This document shows positions 50,091 through 60,288 of a stretch of DNA of 64,000 bases, one piece after another. The stretch is from the NCBI RefSeq assembly GCF_004027225.2, contig NC_044288.2:14642744-14706743 (forward strand). The letters run 5' to 3'. A program made the position numbers and the translations under genes. A model generated the notes under the pieces. The model did not search any database, was not told the origin of the DNA, and saw nothing but the letters and a program-made list of their open reading frames with translations. Each line of letters starts with the position of its first letter. The first letter of the stretch is position 1. The DNA is from Strigops habroptila. Its lineage: Eukaryota; Chordata; Aves; Psittaciformes; Psittacidae.

Positions 50091-50128
50091 TCCTAAATAT
50101 TTAGCAGCTTTCCTAAATATTTAGGAAG
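50091..50128. repeat. Duplicated AT-rich palindrome
   Basis: TTCCTAAATATTTAGGAA at 50110-50127 is a perfect 18-bp palindrome. An almost identical copy of its left and central part, TTCCTAAATATTTAG, precedes it at 50090-50104, 20 bp upstream. It is seen directly; the origin may be local duplication or selection on a dimeric binding site. Confidence 0.7.
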
Positions 50129-50180
50129 AAATGCTGGAGTTGGCCTGTATTGATTGAAGCTTTACAGCGCAACCAGAGAG

Positions 50181-50210
50181 AAACAAACCAAACAAAACAA
50201 ATCCAAAACC
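50181..50210. repeat. A/C-rich low-complexity tract
   Basis: AAACAAACCAAACAAAAC followed by AAATCCAAAACC, nearly free of G and T. Same type as the tracts at 25151 and 63882. Confidence 0.8.
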
Positions 50211-50274
50211 AGACCTCTTGAATTAGTTAAAATTCAAGCAGCAAGCAATCCACGTGACTCATTTTCACGCCAGA

Positions 50275-50345
50275 TCTTTAGCTGTCGTAAATCAGCACAG
50301 CTCCGTTGGCTTTTCCGGCTCTGTGCCAGTTGTACCACTTGCTGG
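50275..50345. repeat. Decayed palindromic interspersed-repeat relic
   Basis: GTAAATCAGCACAGCTCCG on the left and CGGCTCTGTGCCAGTTGTAC on the right are imperfect inverted arms (roughly three quarters matching) around a TTGGCTTTTC loop. The words closely follow a palindromic repeat recalled from sauropsid genomes (ggtgtaaatcagc.tagctcc...ggagct..gctgatttacacc), whose name I do not know. Probably a MITE-like or hairpin-ended relic. Confidence 0.5.
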
Positions 50346-53187
50346 AGGGCTGGCCTGCTATTTTTTGGGGAGGAAAGTTGGAGCAAGAGATTATCACTGA
50401 AGTTGTTTTTTAATTTGGTATTTTTTTGAGGATGGGAATGGTATTTGGTTAAAAAGGAAAATCTGTGCTCAGGCAAACAAGCAGTATGGTTCAGTAGAGA
50501 TTTGCTCCCATGTAGCATACTGTGACGAAATCCAGGGGAGTTAGACATTTGTTTTGTTTTGTCAGAGATGTCAGTTTAATGTGGTAAGAAAACAGCTGTT
50601 AAAACACTGCCAGATAAAAGCAAGATGATAAGCATGAAGGGGGGGGAAAAGAAAGATGAGAAGTTCCTGCAATTGGATTGAATAGGCAGTGTTGTGGAGA
50701 CCTGGTTCCCCATCTGCCACTGGGTGCTGGATTTGGCTTCAGGGCTGTGTTCTTCAGAGCAGGGAGTATTGGTGCTTTTACACCACTTAAATCAATGAGG
50801 TACCAGTTGCTGAGGCTTTCAGTAGGTAGAGCAGATTAAGCTGCTCACCCTGTTAGCGGAAGACGGTTTGAGTGGGGCTCCAAACACTGCCCTGCTTGAT
50901 CAGAGAGCATGACCCAGCTCTGCACTGGACACTTTCTAAATAAATGGAAGTGTTCTTTTAAAGCGTGAGCCAAGAGTCTGCAGAGGATGACGGTGCAGGT
51001 CGTAACACTCTTTTAGACAGGGAAGTGTGCCCAACTGGCAAATGTGGAATGTAATACTTGGAAAGCAAAAGGAGCATTGTTTGGAGGTGCCTGGGAGCCG
51101 GGGGGTAGTCAGCTGTCCCATCTTCTGTTCTGGCTTGTAAAAACAAATTCAAACCAGCCAGCTCTGGGTTTGTTTTCAAATTCTTACCTGCCCAGCCAAC
51201 CAGTTATGAAGGGTCTACCTTTCCACTCATGTTAGAGACTGAGCTCCATCTTTGCTTCCAGCCCAGCTCTCCCTGGTCCTTCCTATGCGCAAGCTGCCCG
51301 TATTGCCTTCACGTCTTCGTGATGCTCTGCAAGGAGCAGGCAGTGAGGGCAATGGTGTCAAGCCGATGCTGTTAACAGCAGGAGAAACACCTCTCTCCTG
51401 AGGAGAGTTCATCTCTGCTGGATAATGAGCTCTGTTTCACTCAGGACTGAATTGCTGCTGTATGGATCAGAGCAGAGCACAAATGAGGATGCAGCACTGG
51501 GCACTTCCTACAGCCTTTCTTATACATAGCAAAGAGCTAATTAAATGAGAGCTCTTTTGAGCTATTGGACTGCTGCTGGCCTGGCTTCTTGCAGAAGAAT
51601 CTTGTGCAGTTGTCTTGCTCCAGTAACTTTTTGAAGTCTTTCAAAACTCTGTGTTGCAGCAACCCGCAGCTTTTATTCTGGCTTTTAGGCTGTTACAAGT
51701 GTGGCATTGGAAGAGTGGAGTTGGGGAGTGAAGCTTCTGCTATCGTAAGAGTTGTCCATGTCGATGTACAAAATGCACAGCCACGGTGTGGGTTATGAGA
51801 GCCTTGCCATGACTTAAAAGATAGCCTGTAAGTCTCTCTGTTTATATACATGTTTGAATTACAAAATTGTTTATGCAGAAAGCATAAACATTTTTTGGAG
51901 TGTCAGCAGGGGCAGCCTTGCTTCTCTTGCAACTTATTTCATGGATATAAGTGGGATGTAAGTAGATTTTCTACCTTACGCTATCTGTTTGAAGGAGTAT
52001 AAAATTCACTGTTGTTACTGTCATGCTCGGGTAAAACAGTAACCCTGAATTTTAGCAGTTTTACATTATCAACTTTAAAGATATTCCAGCTTTCAAATTG
52101 CATCTTTTAGTATAGGTGACTTCTGAAAGAAGTGAATCCAAAATAAACTTCAGAGCAATAATTTACCTTATTTAACCTGACTACTTTTAAGTTAGTTTCA
52201 GTAAGACCAAAAAAGAATCATAGCCCATACAGACTATAGCTCAGTTTTCTGCTTACATGTTGGTCCTGAATAGCTGAATTATTTTGCAGTTTTGTTCACA
52301 GAGCTTGCACTAGCATTTTGAAGAAAATCATTAGCTATATTACTGTTTCAGTACAGGCACTGGGAAATCCACTTTTATCTATTCCTGCTTAACAGAGTGT
52401 GCTACAAAAGGCTTGCCTTGCACATACTGAAACATGATTAATTTTGGGGGGTGTAATGATGAAACTGCGGTGCGTTGATAGGTTGATTATTTTACACTTT
52501 GCTAGAAATGGATACTTAAAAGGAGATATTGGATCTGAATGAGATATTCAAGAGCAAGTTAAAGGTTTGAGTTACAGGGAAGAAGCCAATCCTACAGCCA
52601 CTGGTGTCAATGAAAATACTGGGAATGGAGTCAGGGATGCAGTGCTTAATTACCAACAGATGATGGGTTTTGAAGGTGTGAATAAAAGATTTGATGTATT
52701 GGTTGAACTGTCTGAAAAACAGATTGGTTAGATAATTTTTCTTTCTTCCTGTTCTCTTTGTTTCCCCTCCTTTCTGTCTGACTTCAGCAGTGGAGCTCTT
52801 TGGCTGCTGAGCAACAGGCACTAAATTCTTCTGTCCAAGCTGGTATCTCTTTGACAGTTATGGCATGGACCCTTATGCAGGCTGATGTTACATGCCGTTA
52901 CATGCTTTAATTTCACACTTCTAAAATAATTCTGAAGGTGGGCATTTTATTTATTGGTTTAGACAAAAAGTACCTACGCACCAGTGTAACGGTAATACGC
53001 ACCAGTGTTAACGGTAATAATGTTTTCTGTTAAAAGGTATTTCCTGAAAGAGCTTGGTGAAGTCAGAGGTGAATGATTTTGAGTGACGTATTTAATGATA
53101 GTCTTATTACTGGCATGGAGGATATTATAGTTGAGTCAGCAATAGGAAAATGTTGCAGTGAAATTTCACCATTGTTCTTATTTTCAG
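50346..53187. other. Intronic, gene-free stretch
   Basis: No exon recognised. The segment 52591-52630 carries the CCACTGGTGTCAATGAAAA type of word of old sauropsid repeats. A 101-codon minus-strand frame at 52516-52821 has no recognisable domain. Confidence 0.4.
52975..53017. repeat. Recent two-copy tandem duplication (21/22 bp)
   Basis: Units 52975-52995 and 52996-53017 both read TACGCACCAGTGT(T)AACGGTAA and differ only by one extra T. The near identity suggests recent duplication. Each unit contains AACGG, a Myb-type core, and the second forms GTTAAC. Confidence 0.85.
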
Positions 53188-53305
53188 CTGTACTCTTACG
53201 AAAGGTTCACATCCCACGGGTGGAATAGGAGTTTGGAGGAGGAAGGCAGGGTGCATGCATTGCACAGCCAGTGTGACCTAGCAGAGATGGAAATTGCTCT
53301 CTTTG
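53188..53305 (+). other. Possible cassette exon (118 bp), unsupported by homology
   Basis: A strong acceptor (ATTGTTCTTATTTTCAG, AG at 53186-53187) is followed by an open frame starting LYSYERFTSHGW and containing SLEEEGRVHALHSQ, ending at CTCTTTG with donor-like GTATGT (GT at 53306). Length 118 bp is typical for a vertebrate internal exon. I do not recognise the peptide, codon use is unremarkable, and the frame continues past the donor, so this may be a pseudo-exon. Confidence 0.2.
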
Positions 53306-54875
53306 GTATGTTGGTGGGAGCTGCATGTAGTTTTGTCCCTGGTTTCCCCCCCCAGTATATTACAACATATTTCCAAAGCCAGAATGCATAATATTGCTAA
53401 ACCAGCAAGCGTGTGTTACTCTGTCAGTGTTTGAGTCTATCTTTATGTCTGAAGTGACTATTATTTTGATATCCAAATGGCACACCATGAATAGTTTTAG
53501 CACATGAGTGTATTGCCAGTAGTCTCTGCTCTGTCTTGAATAGTGAAGCTGTCTAATGTAGAAAATGAAAAATGGTTTAGAAATGAGGTGAAGATCATTC
53601 TCAGGATGGCTCTAAAACCCTTGGCTGCGGCCCCTTATAATTGGCTCCTATGGAAATGTATTTGTTCAGTCAGATCTTTTGAAAAACGATGCAGCATGGA
53701 AGCTTTGTAAATAGCAAAAGTGTTTCTTACGTGATTTAGTGCATTAATAGTTACTATGTAGGAGTGTTTTCATCATCATTATGTACAGTAAGTCAGGACT
53801 TCCACCATTCTACTGTACTTTTTTTTGTTCATAGGGAAGAGACATTAAGAGAGATTGGAGAGATTCACGAATTAAACAAGTCAGAAGCATTTTCTACAAA
53901 TTTTATATCTTCAGCAGTTGGTAGTTACTCATGAACATGGTGTGAATAGCTATGGTGGCAGTGGAAGCGTTGCTTCCAAAGCTTGGTCCAAAAGATGAAC
54001 ATGCTGCTGCTGGTGTAACAGAGCAGCTGCCTCAAGTGACTGGCTCCATCCTTACCCATTGCTTTCTCAGGAGAACAAGGGTTGGTTTTAAGGTGGGAAA
54101 AGACTGTTTTATGATTAGTGACACAAGATCCCTTGGTCTTCATATGCTTCTCATGTTATGCAAGAGTGTTCTTATAGGGATCAAAATGCTTCTTTTTTGT
54201 CCCTTACATTTTCCTCCAGTTATGGGAAGGTTCTTATCTGCTTGAATCCATGCGTTTAACTTCTGATCTGCTGGAATTTGGCTTTTTACCCAGCTTGGAC
54301 CTGCATCTTTGGGCTAAAACAGCATAAGTTGTCCCAGGGATTGAGGGTGCTCTGAACCAACCTGCGTATAATATCTGGTACTTTAGATGTCTGTCTGTTC
54401 AGTGCTGTGTTTAGTACTTCCTATGTATACTCTTTATATGCAAAAGTTGTTTTTCTCACAATCTGTAGAGGAAAGAAAATAGAACTTGCAGCTTTTCAGA
54501 AATAGAAAATACAGTGTCCAGGTGAACTTGAACCTGTGATTTTTGGGATGGGAGATGGTGTAGGTGGCTCTGGAAGGTTTTTTCTATTCTAACTTATAAA
54601 GCAAGCTGAATCTAATCTACTCCATAATTTCAAGCCTTATATGATGTTTCCCATTTGTTACCCTAATAAGACCAAAGGTAAAATTTTATGGCACGTTGTG
54701 AACTGAATGGTTAACTACTTATTAAATATCTTTGCTTCCAGGGCAGATGGAAATGAGAGAAGTGTCTCATACAGACTTTAACCCAATTAATACCATTTAT
54801 CTAAACATGCTCTGGCTTATGCTACCAACACTGTACAAGAAAGCAGAAATTGTCCTTACCGTGTCTTCTACTTCA
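53306..54875. other. Intronic, gene-free stretch
   Basis: No exon or repeat recognised. An acceptor-like TCTTTGCTTCCAG near 54729-54741 opens a 68-codon frame that runs into the LINE relic; no donor of matching quality was seen. Confidence 0.4.
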
Positions 54876-56010
54876 CAAGAAAGTAAGAACTCAGGTGGTC
54901 ACAGGAAAGGCTCACATAGCCCAGCATCCTGTCTGTGATATCTATCAGTTCTGGGTGGTTTGACTTTTCTTCAAGCTGTAGAGCCCAAACGTATTCCTAC
55001 TTCCGATGCATTCTTAACATAAAAGGCTGTTAAGAAATAATTTTGCTCTTCTGATCCATGGCAGTTGCATGTCTTTGTACGTTTTCTTTTAAAGATGGGA
55101 TAACCAGAAATATATGCATATTTAAGATGCAGATAAATAACAAGTTTATTTTGTTCTGTAATAGTATTTTGTATCTCAGTCTTGATATCTTTCCTAAAAA
55201 GTTCTGACATAATTTGCTTTTTTTGGTTGCTGCCCAGCTGATGTTTCCAGAAAACTGTCTGTAATGACTAAATCTCTTTTCTGCATCAGAACAGTTAATT
55301 CAGAGCCTGTCAATCTACGTGGACAGTCATACTCCTTTTTTTTCAGTGCAATATTTTGCATTTATTAACATTTAATTTACTCTGTCATTTTGCTGTCCAA
55401 TCACAGTGTCTTGAGACTCTTCTGCAGCTTTCATGTCAGTTATAATTTTGCCTGTTCTTAATCACTCTGCTTTGTCAGAGAAGTGTGGCACTTCATTACC
55501 CTCCCACCCCTCTTCTCAGACCGCTAATGGATATATGGACTAGTACAGATCTCAGCATAGATGCTGAGACGACGTGTTCATAGCCTCCCCTCATCATTGT
55601 AACAAGTGATTCTTTATTCTTTCCTCTGTCTGTCTGCCTGTCTGTCTATGTATCTATCGTCACTCGTTGGTCCTTCAGTTGCCCTTTCTTTCTATCGCAC
55701 CATAGCCTGCCTTTTTTTAAGGCTCTTTTTAAGATTCTTTGAAACTCTTTGCTGAAGAGTTTGAGATAAGCTACATGTACTGCATCACCTGCGTGCATAT
55801 GCCTGCATACCATGTGCCATGTCACCTTATTCATGGGGCTTGTTAACTCCTTCAGGGAAATGTAGCAGATTTGTTGTGCATGACTGCTGTCTACAAAATA
55901 TCTGGCTCTTCCCAGGTATATAATGCAGCCACTGATTCTATTCTTTGTTGTATTTTATATCAGTTTTTCTTGTATTTAAATTAAACTCAGTGGTCTGTGT
56001 CTTTGAACAT
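54876..56010 (-). mobile_element. Long ancient CR1-type LINE relic (ORF2 RT to 3' terminus)
   Basis: Read on the minus strand from about 56010 it tracks CR1 ORF2 in order: CTGGGAAGAGCC, then a degraded KS..TNLL..F..GVNK stretch (about 55840-55900), then GDAVHVAYLKLFSKEFQRIL (55770-55830), aligning with GDPVDIVYLDFQKAFDKV, then the region after FADD with ATGTTAATAAATGCAAAAT and GTCATTACAGACAGTTTTC, then GTTATCCCATCTTTAAAAG. It ends with ACAGGATGCTGGGCTATGTG and GTTCTTACTTTCTTG, matching the recalled 3' end. Stops and indels are abundant. The match spans over 1.1 kb, much longer than most avian CR1 copies, and resembles turtle or crocodile-type CR1 more than chicken CR1. Confidence 0.75.
55624..55658. 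repeat. (CTGT)n short simple repeat inside the LINE relic
   Basis: CTGTCTGTCTGCCTGTCTGT followed by CTATGTATCTATC: a short imperfect tetranucleotide run that grew within the decayed LINE. Confidence 0.8.
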
Positions 56011-57861
56011 TTGGCTTTTTTTGTGAAATGCTCAGCTGTGGAAAGCCAGTGAAAGAAGTGGCATATGTTTTACATAATATGTTGTTGGTATTGTGTGTTT
56101 GGTTTGAGGGTGTTTTGTTTTGGGTTTTTTTTCTGTCCTGCTCTGACCTGCAATGTTACAGCTTTGATCAGAGTTGTGGGGTCAGAATCAGAACTCATGA
56201 AAAGGATGCATCTGCATCTCTGGTACGTCACCATGGCGTTGTCATGTTACGCTGCAAGACACTGCTCATTTCACCATGACAATTTTCAAAGTGGTTCCCT
56301 GAGGTTTGCAAGGTAGACTTGATCAGTGGTAGTAAGCTTTAATGTATTTATTGTATGGATTAAACTGAACACTAGAACTAATGTTGACTGAAACCAAATG
56401 TCATGTTACAGTTTCAAGCCATTCTTGTATATACAGAAGTGTGTATATATATATAAAATGTATACTTTATATATATGTATATATAGAAGTATCAAGGCAT
56501 AGGGCTGTATGCATGCCTAGCAAACGAACTTTCATGAGTGTTTCACATTTTAAAGGTTCCAGAAATAAACTTAGAAGTTGGGAACAGACTTTTATTTTAC
56601 TCTCTACATCTTTGTTCATTGCTTTACAAAACCCTAACAGAATACCAGTACTGCAGGCTTCTGATGGCAGCATTTGTCACTAGCCTTGGATTGTAACTCT
56701 GTTTTATGGGAAGTTTACTGTTAGAAGCTTATCTATGTTCTCAGCAGGAGAATCTGAAATATATATGAAGTCTAGTAATGAAAAGCAGTGGGAGAAAATT
56801 ACACTCCTTGTAAATGCCCACCTCAGAAGGGGCCATTTGGTGTTCCCAAATCCTTCCTTTTGTGCTGTTGGTGTCTCCTGAAGCACCAGGTCACAATGGG
56901 TACATGTTCCTAGTGACCTTACGTGCCAAGGCTAATAGCTCTATCAAACCTCTCTCTGTTGTAGCAGCAGAAAGTATTTACTTGTTGTCATCTTGTTCAC
57001 TGAAGAGTGAGGAAAGTCTTGTCCAGAGGTTACAGGACCATCAAGTGGAAATCAGCACGGTCTCTGCATTTTGTCTAATCAAGGATTTTCTCTCTGGCCC
57101 ATGATGGTGACCTTGCATTAAAAAGGGGCATTTGTTGTAGAAGTACATACTGTCCTCTTAATGATGCAGCCTGGGCTACCTGCTCTTGCAGTGAGCAGAT
57201 TTTTAAGAGACTCGCAGATAACCTCAAAATCTTGTGATAAAATTGAAACAGCCAGTCACCATGTCTTACAGCACCTGAAATTCAAGCCTAGGTTTTTTCT
57301 AAATGGGTGGCCGCTCCATGGAGCATCTTTCCAATTGCAGATGCCTTAATCTGGTGGCAACAAAACACGATTTCTTTTTTCCTCCATGCATCTCTCTTGC
57401 TAAGGTGCTTGAGCTTTGTGTTTGCACTCCCACTTTTCCTCTGCACCTTAGAGGCAATTATGGGTTTGTTTTAAATGAATTCCCCAAAACAGCTAGTTGG
57501 AAAGAAAGTTAACATGAAGCCATTGTGGATCACAAGTTCAACTGAGCTCAAGATACTGATGAACCTGCAATCACCAGCATGCTTTAATGCCTCTAGCCAG
57601 CTAATGTTTGTCGGCTCAATTTCATTCCAGAGCTAATTGCTTGTCTTATGTTGTGTTTTATGAATCCTCCCATACAGATGACCACTAGTTTAATTTGCCC
57701 TTTGTATTGGAGGTAGAAATGCTAAGTGCAGATGGAAACAAGGCCTGAAGCGTGACACATTCTTGAGTGAGGTCAGTTAGAAACATGTTTTGGAGACACA
57801 ACAGTAGGCAGCTCACCTGCTTCTGAGGAGGTCTAGAGCTGTGTGGAAGCTGAGAGGAAGG
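56011..57861. other. Intronic, gene-free stretch with a TA-rich segment
   Basis: No exon recognised. TA-rich simple sequence at 56431-56490 is listed separately. A G/T-rich run lies at 56096-56132. Frames up to 100 codons lack recognisable features. Confidence 0.4.
56431..56490. repeat. (TA)n-rich inverted repeat
   Basis: TGTATATATATATAAAATG and TTTATATATATGTATATATA can pair as a hairpin, and each side carries a flanking AGAAGT word. It is simple sequence, probably unstable in length. Confidence 0.75.
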
Positions 57862-58022
57862 AGAATCCTGAGAGAGTAGTTTGGGTTGGAAGGGACCTTC
57901 AAGGGTCATCTAGTCCAGCCCTCCTCCAATGAACAGGGACATCTTCTACTAGATCAGGTTGCTGAGAACCACATCCAGCCTCGCCTTGAATGTCTCCAGG
58001 GATGGTGCATCTACTCTGTTCA
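57862..58022 (-). mobile_element. CR1 LINE 3' end (avian subfamily), 5'-truncated
   Basis: TTTGGGTTGGAAGGGACCTT, GGTCATCTAGTCCAGCCCTC, GAACAGGGACATCTTCTAC, GATCAGGTTGCTGAGAACC, CATCCAGCCTCGCCTTGAAT and GTCTCCAGGGATGG are the hallmark words of the avian CR1 3' region, here in reverse-complement orientation, so the element runs on the minus strand. Its terminal ATTCTATG octamers are degraded (GAGAATCCTGAGAGAGTAG at the left edge). It is only the last 160 bp, typical of severe 5' truncation. Confidence 0.95.
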
Positions 58023-58390
58023 TGGGGATTAAGAGAGCTTACTTGGGGTTTGTGGGGTTGCTTGCCCAGCCGGTTCATGGTGCTTAACCCTTGTTCGTGC
58101 TGCAGAGATTTGGAAGAAGGATAGGTCCCAGGAGCATTGGCATCTCTGTGTGAAGACACCGTCCAGCTTCACTGCATCAGCCTTGTGCTGGCAGATGGAA
58201 AAATTTAAACATTCCATTGAACTATTATTCCAGTCATTGACATGGCTTGATTTCCCACTGTGAAGTAGGTGTGCAGAGCTGTGTGTGTGTTTGCCTGTTC
58301 CAGGCTGCACTACCCAGCTGTTGGCAGGGCTGGGGCAGTGCCCTGCTGTGAGGTCTGGGGGATGTGAGCAGCTTCTCAGAGGTGTTGCAT

Positions 58391-58500
58391 GATAATCATA
58401 GCATCAACTAGGTTGGAAAAGGCCTTTAAGATCATTAAGTCCAACCATTACCCCAGGGCTGCCAAGACCACCACTAAACCATAAAAGGCACCATGTGCCA
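58391..58500 (-). mobile_element. CR1 LINE 3' end (second avian subfamily), 5'-truncated
   Basis: GATAATCATAGCATCAACTA, GGTTGGAAAAGGCCTTTAAG, ATCATTAAGTCCAACC and GCCAAGACCACCACTAAACC match the avian CR1 variant usually reading GGTTGGAAAAGACCTTTAAGATCAT...CCACTAAACCATG. Same strand as the copy at 57862 but a distinct subfamily, so an independent insertion. Only about 110 bp remain. Confidence 0.9.
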
Positions 58501-60218
58501 GCTGCTGGAGGGTGCCTTCGATCACATCTGATATCGCTGGGTTTCATTGTGCTTGTATAAATAAGAAAATCGTTGCATCAGGATTTTACACAGCAGGGCC
58601 GATATTGGCAGTGGTACCTTGTTAAAATGAAGGACTGTCTGCCTTACTACAGATAATGAGACCAACCTGCATTTTCTGCTTTCTGACAATATGCTGTACC
58701 AGATAAAGTCCAGTGAGAGTTATGTGCAAGTTTAGTGACTTTAATACGCTTTTTCACGAACTGCTATGTTTGAGAGAGTTTTTGTTAGCAGAGGAAAGGT
58801 AGGAGTTTGCTGTTTGCTTGCTTTTTAAGCTGTATGATAATGAAAGAGTTGCTTCAAAGGATAGACTTGCCAAGGACGGAAACAAGGAATTATGAAATCT
58901 GTCTGCAAAAAGCAGTCATCAATGTGATTTGCATCGGTGAGATCTTTAAAACAACTTCTGTGGTTTTGTTTGCTCACATCCTGTTGGCATGAAGTTTGCT
59001 TTGTCCATGTTTATAGCAAATAAATAGCCCTTTTTATCTCTGTATTAGAGACTGAAATATCAAGTATACGAATATAGCATGCTGCAGATAGTAAATTTTG
59101 ACCGTAAGCATGTGGAAGGTTCAGAGTATTGTGTACTTTAGTTGTGGCATTGACTTCTCCAAAAATGAGAACTTGAGACTGTTGTCATCACAATTAAGCA
59201 AAAAATTAAAATCGATGTCAGGTATCCAAATCCCTGTAGTGCTAACTGGTGGCCAATAGCTGTGGTCACATCCAAATTCAGGTCTCTAATTTGGGAGCCT
59301 CAAGGCCATATACAGTCACTAGACCATCCACAGGGTGATTCAAAGCTCTGAATTTAGGCCCTGATCCTCTCCTCTTCAGTATGTGAGGAATTGAGGTTCT
59401 CAACTTGGAGGTTTAGATTAGCTGCCTAGATTGAATTGATTCTCTATCTCTTCTCTCTGCTTGCTGTGTGTCTTTGAACATCCAGTTTCCCTCTTCCTTT
59501 CTGTCTTTTGTTGTGTTTTGTTTTCTTTTTCCCTTTCTTTTGAAAATTATCCAGGATTACTTAGTGATACTGGATCCAAGTGATGAAAGATCTACCTAAG
59601 GAAACTGAAGATAGAAGCACTTTCCTCTTTATTGAAAAATTGCATCTTGTTTCCATTTTGAGCCTTGGTGGATCTGGCTATGATTTCCAGACACTGGAAC
59701 TCTGCTAGAAGAGGGAGCCCTGTAGTAAGACATGGACTTTTCATGTGCAGGAATTAATTAGCTGTAATTAGTTTTCTTCTTCACCTTTTCACTCATAAAT
59801 TAAATATCCTTAATTCCTTTATTTTTATCAGGTATTTTATTCAAAGCAAGTAATACTAGGAAGCTGTTCCAGCTTTATTGTATTTTACAAGTACTAGCAG
59901 TGTACCTAAAAAACATGAGAGGAGTGGGGGAAACTTTCAGTGTGGGGTCTGGCCCTCGGCACTCCCTGTAGCTGCCATCATTTGAGAGGGGTTGGGGATT
60001 GATGGACATCCTGTATTGGTTGTGCATTGGAGAGTCTCTTTCCAAAGAACTCCCAGTGCCGTGGGCTCAGTGATTATGAGCAGCCCCAAAGGGGAAAATG
60101 GAGCACTTGGCGCAGGGTAAGCAAGTAGAGGGAGAGTATCATAGTAGTTCTTATTTTTTGCCCTGACAGTGGCATTGATGTACTTCCCAGAGAGAAAAAA
60201 GAAAGAAATTGAGAAAGT
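58501..60218. other. Intronic, gene-free stretch
   Basis: No exon recognised. The segment 59220-59470 (GGTCTCTAATTTGGGAGCC, CTGAATTTAGGCCCTGATCC, TTGAGGTTCTCAACTTGGAG) has the phrasing of an old sauropsid interspersed repeat that I cannot name. An acceptor-like TTTTGAAAATTATCCAG near 59555 has no convincing exon after it. Confidence 0.35.
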
Positions 60219-60288
60219 TTGTGGGGTTTTTTTTTTTTGGTTGTTGTTTTTGTGGGGTTTTTTTGTTTGTTTTGTTTGGGTTTTTTTT
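60219..60288. repeat. G/T-rich (A/C on minus) low-complexity tract
   Basis: GTGGGGTTTTTTTTTTTTGG followed by repeated GTTGTT, TTTGTTTGTTTTG and GGGTTTTTTTT. It is the complement of the A/C-rich tracts elsewhere in the window. The 235-codon minus-strand frame at 59937-60644 runs through it and encodes a Lys/Asn/Thr-rich middle; I regard that frame as spurious. Confidence 0.85.

Larger units (their letters stand above)
47067..50274. other. Intronic, gene-free stretch
   Basis: No exon with both good splice signals was found. The T/G-rich segment near 48890-48930 and the poly-T at 49921-49933 are low-complexity. A short TA run lies at 47330-47347. The segment 50091-50128 contains a duplicated palindrome listed separately. 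Confidence 0.4.

Noticed and set aside
59538..59620. Acceptor-like site TTTTGAAAATTATCCAG with a following exon
   Set aside because: The following sequence has early stops in all frames and no credible donor within normal exon length.
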